A DNA stretch of 64,000 nucleotides from Akkermansiaceae bacterium (GCA_018402445.1 JAGYIT010000016.1:62001-126000), one strand, 5' to 3'. Shown: positions 37,645 to 46,668, numbered from the stretch's first letter. Program-made: numbers and translations. The notes: a model not told the origin generated them from the letters alone.

Positions 37645-37947
37645 ATGCCACCCAAAAACAACAAACGCCGCAGTTCCGGCGGACGCAACCGCAACAGAAG
37701 CTTCGGCCCGAGGAAACAGACGGATCCCAACGATGAGGAAAAGGCCGTGGAAGTGGAGGGTGAGATTTCCTCGGTTCTCGCGGGCACCATGTTCCGCGTG
37801 AAACTGGCCAGCGGCCATGAAGTGCTCGCCCACATCTCGGGGAAAATGCGCAAGCGTTTCATCCGTCTCGTGGTCGGCGACCGCGTGAAGATGGAGATGT
37901 CCCCCTACGACCTCACCAAAGCGCGCATCGTTTTCCGGTTGGGCTAG
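37645..37947 (+). CDS. infA: Translation initiation factor IF-1 with basic N-terminal extension
   Basis: A 100-residue S1-domain protein. The core runs [40 protein letters not shown], then [23 protein letters not shown] in the usual IF-1 order. Standard IF-1 is about 72 residues; here residues 1-30 ([20 protein letters not shown]) form an extra Arg/Asn/Lys-rich tail likely to bind RNA. ATG 37645 is the only good start. It stands alone and converges on lgt with a 6-bp gap. Confidence 0.88.
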   Translation: MPPKNNKRRSSGGRNRNRSFGPRKQTDPNDEEKAVEVEGEISSVLAGTMFRVKLASGHEVLAHISGKMRKRFIRLVVGDRVKMEMSPYDLTKARIVFRLG

Positions 37948-37953
37948 CTCTTT

Positions 37954-39012
37954 TCAAACCACGGCCCGGGATTTCCTGAACGCGTGGATGAGGAACGCGG
38001 CGGCGAAGAGATACATGAAGAGGGAAAGGAACTGGCCCTTGGTCAGCACGTTCTCGATCACCCACGCCGCGTCCGGCTCGCGATACGCCTCCGCGAAAAT
38101 CCGGAAGGTCGGGTAGAGGAGGAAGAACAATCCGGTCAGTAGGCCGTGCGGTGCTTTCGGGAACCTCACCCTCACGAACCACAGGATCGCGAACAGCAGC
38201 CCGCCTTCCAGCAAGCCCTCGTAAAGCTGGGAGGGATGCCGCGGCTCTAGGTAGCGAGCGATCGCTTCCGTGACCGCGTCCGATCCGCGGTTCGCGAGGA
38301 TGAGTTCGTGGAACTGGGCGGTGCGTGGGTCGGCGAAGCCCTGTGCGGAGATCTCCTTGATCCGTTCCGCGAAAGCGGGATCGGCATCCACTGCCGCGGC
38401 GACGGCTTCATTGAAACGGAGCGATTCGGGAACGTTGCCATCGTTGAGGGTATTTGGAAATTTCACTGCCCAAGCCACGCCATTGGCCACGCGACCGTAG
38501 AGTTCGCCGTTGATGAAGTTCGCGATCCTGCCGCACAGCAGCCCGATGGGCGCGACCACGCACAGCCCGTCGCCGAGACCCGTCCATGAGACCTTATGCT
38601 TCCGGGCGTAGAAAAAGGTGAAAACCACCAGCCCGAGGATGCCGCCATGGCTGGCCATACCGCCTTCCCACACGCGGAACAGCAGGAGCGGATCCTGAAA
38701 GAAACTCGCCCAGCCATCCCTCGGAATCTGATAGAAAAAGACATAGCCGAGCCGCCCGCCGATGAAGACGCCCAGTAAGGCCGCCGCCGCGATGAAATCC
38801 GCCGTCTTCTCCGGCTGCAGCACCCATAGCCTTCTCTCCGCGAGCCTTTTCAAGAGGACATATCCCGCGAGGAAACTGGCCAGATAGGCGAGACCATACC
38901 AGCGCAGCGCGAGGCTGCCACCCACTTGGAAAATCACCGGATCGAGCTGATGGACATAGGTTGCGAACACGGCGGCAGATTGCACATCCCACGCCAAAGC
39001 TCCAACCCTCAA
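37954..39012 (-). CDS. lgt: Prolipoprotein diacylglyceryl transferase
   Basis: Inner-membrane enzyme that adds diacylglyceryl to the lipobox Cys. Motifs include LRWYGLAYLASFLAGY, VFIGGRLGYVFFY, the essential His region GGMASHGGILG, the signature GRIANFINGELYGRV and RHPSQLYEGLLEG. Hydrophobic segments run throughout. A loop of about 70 residues (203-275) is longer than usual. Start: TTG 39012 overlaps the upstream stop as TTGA; GTG 38970 (MFATYVHQLDPVIF) fits family starts better. Last gene of a reverse-strand group beginning with acyP. Confidence 0.93.
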   Translation of the reverse strand: MRVGALAWDVQSAAVFATYVHQLDPVIFQVGGSLALRWYGLAYLASFLAGYVLLKRLAERRLWVLQPEKTADFIAAAALLGVFIGGRLGYVFFYQIPRDGWASFFQDPLLLFRVWEGGMASHGGILGLVVFTFFYARKHKVSWTGLGDGLCVVAPIGLLCGRIANFINGELYGRVANGVAWAVKFPNTLNDGNVPESLRFNEAVAAAVDADPAFAERIKEISAQGFADPRTAQFHELILANRGSDAVTEAIARYLEPRHPSQLYEGLLEGGLLFAILWFVRVRFPKAPHGLLTGLFFLLYPTFRIFAEAYREPDAAWVIENVLTKGQFLSLFMYLFAAAFLIHAFRKSRAVV

Positions 39013-40460
39013 AATGGCGGCGGGATGAAATCAAACCCACCCGCCTTTTTTTCCTCCGGCACCCTGAACAGCGGATCGAGCCGGTCCAGATATTTCGAGA
39101 GGCTGTCCGTGCGCGTGTTCGGCTGGCTTTTCAGCCGCGCCTTCAGGCTCAGGTAATCGTCGAACGCGCCGCTCGTTTCCCGCGCGCGGGTGATCTCGAA
39201 CCAATCCATGAAATCCCGCGCCCGCTCCGCCTTCGCGACCATGGTCGCGCGCGTTTCCGTGAGGGCTTGCAGCGATGCAGCCATGCCTTTCGTTTTCCCC
39301 TTCGCGAAATCCGCGAGAAGCGATTGGTATTCCAGAAGCAGCACACGGTAGGAAGGAAAACTCCGGTAGCTGAGCCGCAGAAGATCGTCCTGCGCGAGCC
39401 GCACCGCCTCGATCCGGTCCGCCTCCGGCAGGGCGGCGATGCTTTCCCAATCCGCGATCGGGATTTCCTTGAGCGCGCCCTCCTCATCCTTGTGGCGCAG
39501 ACGCAGCGCCTCCTCCAGCAGGCGCTCGGTGGGGATCACGCCCAGCGATTCCGTGAGCGGAGCCGCGCCTTTGTTCGCGAGCTGCAGCGCCCACCACTTC
39601 GAGAGGCTCGTTTCCGAAAGGTTGAGATCCGGGAAATGCTTCCGCAAAAGCGACGGCATCTCGCCCTGGAAAACCGCCAGCTCGGCGAGGAAATCGCGGA
39701 TGCCCGTCTTGCCGTCGGGCTGCTCGATGAGCGCCATCATCAGCGCGCCGGCGGAGATCCGGAACGCGGCGCGCGAGGCCGCGTCGATCGAGACATACTC
39801 CGCCTCGGTCAGCGCGAAAAGGTCGTTGAGCTTGAACAGCCCGCCGTTGCGGAACAGCGCTTCGTAGAGTTTCCTCTCCGTCTGCTTCAGCCGCCACGCA
39901 GTCGCCTCGCGCAAGCCCTCGACGACCCACGGCGGCACCGCGAGCGGCGCGTCGGACTCCGTTTTCGGCCTACCCTGCAGGCTCCGCGCATAGACCAACG
40001 CCTCGGTCACGGCGCGCTTGAACGGCTCGTTCCGCAGACCGCGGCTCAGGTGCACCAGCAGCTCCAGCTTGTAGCCGTTCTCATCAAAGGTCAGCTGCAT
40101 CACCGTTTCACGGAGTGGGACGGGATCTCCCTGTTGTCCGCGGAGGCTGATGCGGATCGGCACTTTCCACCCGTCCTTCTCCTCGGTCAGGCGCAGCAAC
40201 TCGTCCTTCGCGTCCTCGGCGAGATTCGCCGCCGTGCCTCGCGTCGCCGCATCGCCGCCGGAGATTCGGAACTGTTCCGAGCGGCTGAAGACGGTGCCCG
40301 CAACGTCGAATTTCGGCAGGAGATCCTCCACCGGCACCGCCCTCGGCGCGGGTTGGTTGGCAAGATCATCCTCCGCCTGGCAAGCCGTCGCAGCCAGGAA
40401 AACCACCGCCGGAAGCCGCCAGAACGCCGCCCCCCGCCTGATGGATGTGTTCGGTTTCAA
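39009..40460 (-). CDS. Hypothetical exported protein, peptidase-like fold possible
   Basis: A 483-residue protein from TTG 40460 (TTGA overlap with the previous stop). A signal, perhaps of a lipoprotein, is seen (LPAVVFLAATACQAEDD). The region VPPWVVEGLREATAWRLKQT then LFALTEAEYVSIDAASRAAF resembles the layout of peptidase MA-like domains, but there is no HExxH motif, so catalysis is doubtful. The second half is helical and charged (DDLLRLSYRSFPSYRVLLLE). Function unknown; conservation with the next gene and lgt in one transcript suggests an envelope role. Confidence 0.7.
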   Translation of the reverse strand: MKPNTSIRRGAAFWRLPAVVFLAATACQAEDDLANQPAPRAVPVEDLLPKFDVAGTVFSRSEQFRISGGDAATRGTAANLAEDAKDELLRLTEEKDGWKVPIRISLRGQQGDPVPLRETVMQLTFDENGYKLELLVHLSRGLRNEPFKRAVTEALVYARSLQGRPKTESDAPLAVPPWVVEGLREATAWRLKQTERKLYEALFRNGGLFKLNDLFALTEAEYVSIDAASRAAFRISAGALMMALIEQPDGKTGIRDFLAELAVFQGEMPSLLRKHFPDLNLSETSLSKWWALQLANKGAAPLTESLGVIPTERLLEEALRLRHKDEEGALKEIPIADWESIAALPEADRIEAVRLAQDDLLRLSYRSFPSYRVLLLEYQSLLADFAKGKTKGMAASLQALTETRATMVAKAERARDFMDWFEITRARETSGAFDDYLSLKARLKSQPNTRTDSLSKYLDRLDPLFRVPEEKKAGGFDFIPPPF

Positions 40461-41167
40461 AATATCTGCTCGCCCGCGCCGTCCGTGCGGGTCGGCTTTT
40501 TCGGATCAAGCGTGAGCCGTTTGTGCTCGATCCGAATCCGCGACATGCGCTGGAAGCCGAGATCGATCTCGGTCTCGAAAATTCCCGCGATCTTGCGGAA
40601 GTCCGGCATCACCATGATGAGGAAGCCCTGCGGCACCGTAAGCTGGCCGAAGCGACCGCCGCGCGACGGGATCGGCACCATTTCATGGAAGCCCCCGCCA
40701 TGCAGATGGATCTGGGTCGAGATTCCTTTCGCCGTCTCGGTCTGCTCGACCTGCAGGAACATGGATGTCGTCAGCGGGTAGCCCGCCACATCGCGCTCGA
40801 TGATCACCTCGGCCACATCCTCGCGCAGCCTCACCCACACCCGTTTCAGCGTCACCCACTCGGCGAGTTCGCCGCCCTGTTTCAGCTCCAGCTCGCGGGC
40901 GAGCCAGTGGTTCAGTTCCGTTTCCGAAAGCTGCACGGAATAGTCGCCCTCGATGGCCTTGGTGAGCACCGCCTTCATGTCGCGCGGCGGGCTGGCGGGC
41001 GTCGTCAGCGAAGGCGAGTAGCCGCCGATGTCGGAAAGATCCTGTGGCAGCGTGATATGGTAGATCGCCGCGCCGAGACCCGCGATCACCGCGAAAACGA
41101 GCAGGCCCAGCAGCTTGCCCATGCATCCGCCCTTTTTCTTCTTCGGTTCGTCGTCGTCGTCGGCCAT
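40457..41167 (-). CDS. Hypothetical membrane-anchored protein
   Basis: A 236-residue protein starting MADDDDEPKKKKGGCMGKLL, with one membrane helix (LGLLVFAVIAGLGAAIYHIT, residues 20-40) and a C-terminal domain outside. The latter has alternating strands (VWVRLREDVAEVIIERDVAG; HLHGGGFHEMVPIPSRGGRF). I do not recognise it. It overlaps the following gene by four bases and lies between fmdB and that gene, so it is part of the same operon. Confidence 0.7.
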   Translation of the reverse strand: MADDDDEPKKKKGGCMGKLLGLLVFAVIAGLGAAIYHITLPQDLSDIGGYSPSLTTPASPPRDMKAVLTKAIEGDYSVQLSETELNHWLARELELKQGGELAEWVTLKRVWVRLREDVAEVIIERDVAGYPLTTSMFLQVEQTETAKGISTQIHLHGGGFHEMVPIPSRGGRFGQLTVPQGFLIMVMPDFRKIAGIFETEIDLGFQRMSRIRIEHKRLTLDPKKPTRTDGAGEQIF

Positions 41168-41222
41168 GGGTTTGGGTTCTAGCGGCTTCGGGAGCAGGTG
41201 GGAAGAAGGGGTTTTCGGAAAA

Positions 41223-41537
41223 TCAGGACGTGGAGCCGGCGGTTCCGGCTGCGGGTTTCGCCGGGGCGGGCGTGTCGGCTTTTTTCGTTTCCGGCTTCGG
41301 CTCGCTTTTCTCGGGCGGCTTGTCGGCCTTCGCGCCGGATTCGTAGGAGGACGAGCGGTAGTCCGTCTGGTAAAAACCGGAGCCCTTGAAAATGATCCCG
41401 CCGCCCGTGCCGAGCAGGCGCTTCACCTTTCCCGCACAATCCAGCTGCGGGCAATCCGTGAGCTTCGCGTCGTTCATACTCTGGAAAATCTCGAAACGCT
41501 TTCCGCACTCTAGGCATTCGTAATCGTAGTTAGGCAT
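41223..41537 (-). CDS. FmdB-family zinc ribbon protein
   Basis: A 104-residue protein. The N-terminal zinc ribbon reads MPNYDYECLECGKRFEIFQS, with Cys pairs at CLEC and CPQLDC, then VKRLLGTGGGIIFKGSGFYQ TDYR, the usual FmdB end. The last 40 residues are a Pro/Lys/Ala-rich tail (PAPAKPAAGTAGSTS). The family is thought to be regulatory or to bind nucleic acid. It follows acyP after 28 bp. Confidence 0.88.
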   Translation of the reverse strand: MPNYDYECLECGKRFEIFQSMNDAKLTDCPQLDCAGKVKRLLGTGGGIIFKGSGFYQTDYRSSSYESGAKADKPPEKSEPKPETKKADTPAPAKPAAGTAGSTS

Positions 41538-41565
41538 GTTGTTGAAATGGATTCCGGCATTGCCG

Positions 41566-41841
41566 TCAGGCGACGATAGTGAAGCCTCTCAGTTCTGGCA
41601 ACGCGGCAATTTCCTCCTCCACCGCGCTCTTGATGTGGTTCGCCACCGCCGAATCCTCCCGCAGATCGCGCAGGAACTCCGCCACCTCGCCTCGCTCCCC
41701 TGCCACGATCATCTCCACCGTGCCGTCCGACAGGTTCCGCACCGTTCCCAGCACGTCATAACCCCGCGCCAGCTCCTTCGCCGTCCAGCGGAAGCCCACC
41801 CCCTGCACCCGCCCCCCATATATGATACGTCTCGTCGTCAT
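41566..41841 (-). CDS. Acylphosphatase
   Basis: A 91-residue enzyme hydrolysing acyl phosphates. The signature IIYGGRVQGVGFRWTAKELA holds the phosphate-binding Arg, and LGTVRNLSDGTVEMIVAGE holds the catalytic Asn. Start ATG 41841; ATG 41850 adds three residues. First gene of the reverse-strand group ending with lgt. Confidence 0.92.
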   Translation of the reverse strand: MTTRRIIYGGRVQGVGFRWTAKELARGYDVLGTVRNLSDGTVEMIVAGERGEVAEFLRDLREDSAVANHIKSAVEEEIAALPELRGFTIVA

Positions 41842-41901
41842 CGCGGGCATGTTGCTAGGAAAGCACCGGATTTCCAAACGGATTTTGCGGGTGGACATGG
41901 A

Positions 41902-41926
41902 GGGGCGGATCAAAAAAATCCGCCCC
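41902..41926. repeat. Perfect 9-bp hairpin between divergent genes
   Basis: GGGGCGGAT, loop CAAAAAA, ATCCGCCCC. It is in a 296-bp spacer between divergently transcribed genes, so it is not an obvious terminator of either; on the reverse strand it lies 60 bases upstream of acyP. The rest of 41842-42137 shows no gene. Confidence 0.5.
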
Positions 41927-42137
41927 AGCCCATGAGATGACGATAGAATGAGCGGACGCAAACCGCATCGGCTTCCCATGGGCATCGGCGGCTTCCCGAT
42001 CCGCCGCTCCATGCCAGCCAGGCAGTCCGCATATCACGTTTTTGCTCTTAATATCACGCGTATGCCCACCAAGAGGACAGCATAATCAGGGAATTGCTTT
42101 CCACAGCAGTTGCCAACAGTATAAGCCTTCTCGAGTC

Positions 42138-44555
42138 ATGATCGAAAAAATCCCCATGAAATCCACAAGCAAGCTCGCCCTCACCGCCGTCGCGCTCCTT
42201 GGCTTCGCCGTCTCCGCCATGGCGGCAGGCAGAGGCAATACGGCACCGATCCCCGATTTCACCAAAGGCGAACCCATCCCCGAAGGCTACACCAAGGACT
42301 GGAACCTCGGCCCCACCGGCGCTCGAGGCTGGATGTATTCGGACAAACTAGTCACCACCGACGCCCGGCAGATCCTCGTCACGAAAGTCGATCCCGGCTC
42401 ACCTGCCGACGGCATCCTCGCAAACGGCGATGTCATCCTCGGCGTGGCCGGAAAATCTTTTTCCCACGATCCCCGCACCGAGTTCGGCAAGGCGGTCACC
42501 GCCGCGGAAACCGACGGCAAGCTCACCCTGACGCGTTGGCGCGCCGGAAAAGAGGAACAAGTCGCGGTGAATCTGCCCGTCCTCGGGAAATACTCCGCCA
42601 CCGCCCCCTACTCTTGCGAAAAATCCAGCCGCATCCTCTCGCAAGGCTGCAAGGCGCTCGCCGCGCGAATGGAGGACGAAAACTACCCGAAGACCCAGAA
42701 CCCCATCACCCGCTCCCTCAACGCCCTCGCCCTCCTCGCCTCCGGGCAGGAAACCTACCTTCCCCTCGTGAAACGCGAAGCCGAGTGGGCCGCCGCTTAT
42801 TCGCAAGAGAGTTTCGCCACCTGGTATAACGCCTACGTGATGATGCTGGTCGCGGAATACACCATGGCCACCGGCGACAAATCCCTCCTCCCCGGCCTCC
42901 GCCGCCTCACCCTAGAAGCAGCGAGAGGCCAGAGCGCCGTCGGGTCATGGGGTCACAATTACGCGCTACCCTCCGGCAACCTCCCCGGCTACGGCATGAT
43001 GAACGCCCCCGGCGTACCCCTCACCATCGCCATGATCATGGCGCGCGGCGCAGGCGTGGACGACCCGGAGGTGCCCAAGGCCATCGAGAAAAGCGCCAAG
43101 CTCATGCGCCACTACATCGGCAAGGGAGCCGTGCCCTACGGCGACCACGCCCCTTGGACGGAAACTCACGAGGACAACGGCAAATCCGGAATGGCCGCCG
43201 TGCTTTTCCACATGCTCAACGAGGAAAAGGGCACCGAGTTTTTCTCCCGCATGTCCCTCGCTTCCCACGGAGCCGAGCGCGATTGCGGACACACCGGGAA
43301 TTTCCTCAACATCCTCTGGTCCGCCCCTTCCGTCTCCCTCAACGGCCCTACCGCCACCGGAGCCTGGATGAACGAGTTCGGCGCATGGTATTTCGACCTC
43401 GCCCGGCGCTGGGACTTCAGCTTCGTCCACCTCGGCCCGCCCGAACCCGACAAGGACGCCTACGGAAACTGGGACGCCACCGGCAGCTACCTGCTCGCAT
43501 ATGCCCTGCCCCTCAAATCCATCTACCTCACGGGGAAAAAATCCGCCGCCATCCCCCAACTCGACCTAGAGACTTCACTAAGCCTCATCAACGACGGCCG
43601 CGGCTGGTCGAACAAGGATCGCAACAGCGCCTACGACAGCCTCACGCCGGACGATCTCATGGAGCGCCTCTCGAGTTGGTCTCCCGTCGTCCGTGAACGC
43701 GCCGCCGCCGCCCTTTCCCGCCGCAAGGACGGGATGCCCGTGGCCACGCTCACCGCCATGCTCGAAGCTCCCGATGCGGAAACGCGCCTCGGTGCGATGG
43801 CGGCGCTGAAATTCGCGCGCGGAGCCGCAGCACCCGCCATCCCCGCGTTGCTCAAGCAGCTCGATCACAAAGAACTCTGGGTGCGCGTGAAAGCGGCCGA
43901 GGTCTTGGGCGAACTCGGGCCGCCCGCCATGGAAATTCTTCCCGTCCTCCTGGAACGCATAGCGGATGGCCCCACGCCAGAAGACCCCCGGGGCATGGAG
44001 CAACGCTATCTCTGCGACGTGGTGTTCGGCCGCATGTTGAAAAATTCCCTCGAAAGCGTGGACAAGGATCTGCTGCGCAAGGCCATTGCCGCCGCCCTCA
44101 AGAACCAGGACGGGCGCGCCCGCTCAAACACCGCGAACATCTTCAAGCATCTCCCCTACGAGAACATCAAGCCCCTCCTGCCCGCCATCCTCGATGCCGT
44201 CGCCACACCCGCCCCCAGCGGCGAGATGTTCGCCGATGGCGTCCGTATCGCGGGGCTCGAGTTGCTCGCCTCGCACCACATCACCGAAGGCATGGCCGCC
44301 TGCGCCGTTTATATCCGGGATCAGAACAAGTGGGCCAGCGAGCACCGCACGCCGCAAATCCTCAAGATCCTTCTCCAATACGGAGCCAACGCCCAATCCG
44401 TCATCCCGCATCTGAAGGAAACAACCGCGATGTTCGATGCGGGGGAAAAGAATTTCCCCAAAAGACTCAGCGAGGACAAAGCCGCCGCCATGCGCGAGAC
44501 CATCGCCAAAATCGAGGCCGCCACCGAAAAACCGAAGCTGCAACGCCTCCGCTGA
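42138..44555 (+). CDS. DUF6288-type exported protein with PDZ and HEAT repeats
   Basis: An 805-residue protein. Signal peptide: MKSTSKLALTAVALLGFAVS-AMAAG (a second start ATG 42156 lies at its Met). A PDZ-like domain follows (QILVTKVDPGSPADGILANG DVILGVAGKSF), then an alpha/alpha toroid-like middle (YNAYVMMLVAEYTMATGDKS; GSWGHNYALPSGNLPGYGMM; GAERDCGHTGNFLNILWSAP), typical of the DUF6288 family in Verrucomicrobia and Planctomycetes. The end has HEAT-type repeats (LGAMAALKFARGAAAPAIPA; ELWVRVKAAEVLGELGPPAM). Role unknown. Confidence 0.8.
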   Translation: MIEKIPMKSTSKLALTAVALLGFAVSAMAAGRGNTAPIPDFTKGEPIPEGYTKDWNLGPTGARGWMYSDKLVTTDARQILVTKVDPGSPADGILANGDVILGVAGKSFSHDPRTEFGKAVTAAETDGKLTLTRWRAGKEEQVAVNLPVLGKYSATAPYSCEKSSRILSQGCKALAARMEDENYPKTQNPITRSLNALALLASGQETYLPLVKREAEWAAAYSQESFATWYNAYVMMLVAEYTMATGDKSLLPGLRRLTLEAARGQSAVGSWGHNYALPSGNLPGYGMMNAPGVPLTIAMIMARGAGVDDPEVPKAIEKSAKLMRHYIGKGAVPYGDHAPWTETHEDNGKSGMAAVLFHMLNEEKGTEFFSRMSLASHGAERDCGHTGNFLNILWSAPSVSLNGPTATGAWMNEFGAWYFDLARRWDFSFVHLGPPEPDKDAYGNWDATGSYLLAYALPLKSIYLTGKKSAAIPQLDLETSLSLINDGRGWSNKDRNSAYDSLTPDDLMERLSSWSPVVRERAAAALSRRKDGMPVATLTAMLEAPDAETRLGAMAALKFARGAAAPAIPALLKQLDHKELWVRVKAAEVLGELGPPAMEILPVLLERIADGPTPEDPRGMEQRYLCDVVFGRMLKNSLESVDKDLLRKAIAAALKNQDGRARSNTANIFKHLPYENIKPLLPAILDAVATPAPSGEMFADGVRIAGLELLASHHITEGMAACAVYIRDQNKWASEHRTPQILKILLQYGANAQSVIPHLKETTAMFDAGEKNFPKRLSEDKAAAMRETIAKIEAATEKPKLQRLR

Positions 44556-44560
44556 CCGCC

Positions 44561-45391
44561 ATGATCCCCCGCATGAACCTCGCCGACATCCTTTCCGACC
44601 AGGATTTCGGACTCAAGATGCGCTTCGAAAAGGAGGAAGTGGCCTCCTTTTTCAGGCCCGGCGAATCCCACTCCGAAGTCACCGCCGAGCGGAAAAAATG
44701 GATTTCGGAAACGCCAGATACCTGCGTCGCCATCCTCCCCGAAGGCATCGCTTTGCTGGACGAGACCATCGAGCTGGCCGCCTCCCTCGGCACCCTGCCA
44801 GACGGCCAAACATTCGACGCACCCGAACCCTCCGCGCGCTGCGCCCGTCTGGGCAAACTCTGGGAAGCCGATTTCCTCCTGATGAAGCCCGATGACAAAG
44901 GCTTATTCCGACTCTACGGCGGCTGCCTCTGTTTCCCCTCTCACTGGGATCTGCGTGAAAAACTCGGGCGACCCATGGCCGACATCCACGCCCCCGTCCC
45001 CGGCCTCAACGAAAAGCTAAGCCGCCAGATCGACGGTTTCTTGCAACGCATCAAGCCCGGCATCTCATGGGAGCGCGCCAACTGGGGTTTGGCCCGCACG
45101 CCCGAGCTGAACCTCCACCCCTCCCGCCGCCTCCCCCGCCTCGATGAAACGGTCACGTCCGATGAAGTCTGGTTCCGCATCGAGGAACAATCGCTCGTCT
45201 CCCTCCCCAAGTCCGGCGGCATCCTCTTCGGCATCAAGCTCGCTATCCTTCCCCTCCGCGAAATCATCTCCGACCCCGCCGCCCGCCAAGGCCTGCTCCG
45301 CGCCCTCCGCACCATGCCCGCGCCGATGGCCGATTACAAAGGCATCACCCCTGCGCGGGAGAGGCTATTGGCAATCATGGAAAGCACATGA
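44561..45391 (+). CDS. Haem-dependent oxidative N-demethylase family protein (DUF3445)
   Basis: A 276-residue DUF3445 protein. Family blocks: GGCLCFPSHWDLREKLGRPM, DIHAPVPGLNEKLSRQIDGF, GISWERANWGLARTPELNLH, WFRIEEQSLVSLPKSGGILF and GIKLAILPLREI. Studied relatives are haem enzymes that demethylate amines. ATG 44561 lies 5 bp after the DUF6288 stop. The haem-ligand residues cannot be confirmed by eye. Confidence 0.82.
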   Translation: MIPRMNLADILSDQDFGLKMRFEKEEVASFFRPGESHSEVTAERKKWISETPDTCVAILPEGIALLDETIELAASLGTLPDGQTFDAPEPSARCARLGKLWEADFLLMKPDDKGLFRLYGGCLCFPSHWDLREKLGRPMADIHAPVPGLNEKLSRQIDGFLQRIKPGISWERANWGLARTPELNLHPSRRLPRLDETVTSDEVWFRIEEQSLVSLPKSGGILFGIKLAILPLREIISDPAARQGLLRALRTMPAPMADYKGITPARERLLAIMEST

Positions 45392-45426
45392 CATCATATG
45401 TGTAGTCACGATATTTTTGATTTCAA

Positions 45427-45478
45427 GTGGCTGGGGATTCCAGCCCCAGGCCGTTCTTGGGGCATCCTGCCCCAAGAA
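45427..45478 (+). repeat. REP-like double hairpin, copy R3, next to the RAYT gene
   Basis: GTGG, then hairpin 1 CTGGGG...CCCCAG (45431-45449), the linker GCCGT, then a perfect 11-bp hairpin 2 (TTCTTGGGGCA, loop TCC, TGCCCCAAGAA, 45454-45478). Relative to copies R1 and R2 it has the same layout with compensating base changes in both stems. It lies 85 bp beyond the 3' end of the RAYT gene. Confidence 0.75.
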
Positions 45479-45562
45479 TCCCATTTCACACACGCTTCTT
45501 GTCTTGTGTCTTGCGTCTCCAAGCCTTGGGTCTTTCCCCTAATCGCGTGAGGCAATGGCCAT

Positions 45563-46668
45563 TTACGCGACCCTCACCCTCAAATCCCGCATACTCCACA
45601 AGCCCCCCTTCGCCGCCGCGCCGCTGCCCCGCATCCGCCGCGCGCCGTCCTTCCTCCTTTCCGTGAACCTCTCCCGCGCTCCCGCGAACGCCTCGTTCAC
45701 AAACTCCTTGCTCCCGATCACCGCCCCGTCCGTGAAATACCTCACCCGCTTCATCAACATCCCGGCCATTCCGAGATCCGGCAGGACGGTTTCGTTGTCC
45801 TTTGACTCCAGCATCTCCTCCGTGTTCTTGGTGATCGAGGTTTTACTCTTACTTGAATTTTGAATTTTGAAATTTGAGTTTTTCCTCCCCAGCGCCATAC
45901 CCATGGCACGGCGGTAGATCCTTGAAACCTCCTTCCATTTCTCCGCCTCGAAACCGATTCCTTTGTGGCTCATGCATGCCCTCACAAGCCCTTCCCGCGC
46001 CTTCTTCCCGTTGCCTTTCGCACCGCCGCCCACCGCCTCGCCATAGCTGCTCCAGCGGTAATCCGCCGGATCGGATACCATTCCCGCCCGCACCGGATTG
46101 AGATCGATGTACGCTGCGATGGTCCGCGCTGCCGTTCCGCTCTCCACGATCACGCTCTTGAAACGATCCTCCCAAAGCGTTCCCGTGCGGTTGTGCGTGC
46201 GGTTGAACCAACGCGTGAACCTTTGCAGGAGGGTCTTCATGAAATCGCTCAAATCATGCATCCGGGGGGTGAAACGACCGTGGATCTCAGAAACAGTATC
46301 CCCGTTTTCCCCTTCGCCATCGCCTTCCTCCCGCGCGGCGGCAAGCTCATCGGCCACGCTTTTCACGAAATTTTCGGCATAGAGCACACCCAACCGCTTG
46401 AGCAGCTCCGCATCACTCAAACCAGCCTTCGGCATCGGCGGAACCTCAAGCAGGATATGGAAATGGTTCGACATCACGCAGTAGGAAAGCACCCGGCAGC
46501 CGCTGAAATTCTCCATCATCCGCATGAACATGCGGAATTTCCCCGTTCCTCATCCCCGAACACGAACCGCCGGTCCACCACGCGAGAGGTGAGGTGGTAA
46601 ACGGACGGCCTTTCCTCGGAATCCGCCCACGGAGTGAGCCAACGCTTCGTTCCTTTCTTGCCTGACAT
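45563..46668 (-). pseudogene. RAYT (REP-associated tyrosine transposase), frameshifted
   Basis: A Y1/HUH transposase of the TnpA-REP group. From ATG 46668 the first frame reads MSGKKGTKRWLTPWADSEER then VYHLTSRVVDRRFVFGDEER and is lost at a four-C run (plus strand 46541-46544); adding one base joins it to the long frame KFRMFMRMMENFSGCRVLSY, with the HUH motif MSNHFHILLEVP and the Tyr region IAAYIDLNPVRAGMV, giving 368 residues. Near residue 270 an insertion of A/T-rich repeat is translated as NSNFKIQNSSKSK. The 5' end is duplicated upstream. Cuts and joins REP hairpins in known relatives. Confidence 0.85.
45838..45885 (+). repeat. A/T-rich dispersed repeat, copy 5, inside the RAYT frame
   Basis: TTACTCTTACTTGAATTTTG continuing AATTTTGAAATTTGAG. 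It matches the upstream-of-start copies (compare CTCTTACTTGAATATTG at 15709) and sits in frame in the RAYT coding sequence. Confidence 0.6.

Noticed and set aside
38961..40781. 606-codon plus-strand ORF across 39-40.8 kb
   Set aside because: It covers two reverse-strand genes with overlapping starts and stops; its Arg/His-rich translation has no family character.
46541..46544. Programmed frameshifting in the RAYT gene
   Set aside because: The run is only four C and the shift lacks a slippery heptamer or downstream structure; RAYT genes are not known to use it, so an indel is the simpler reading.
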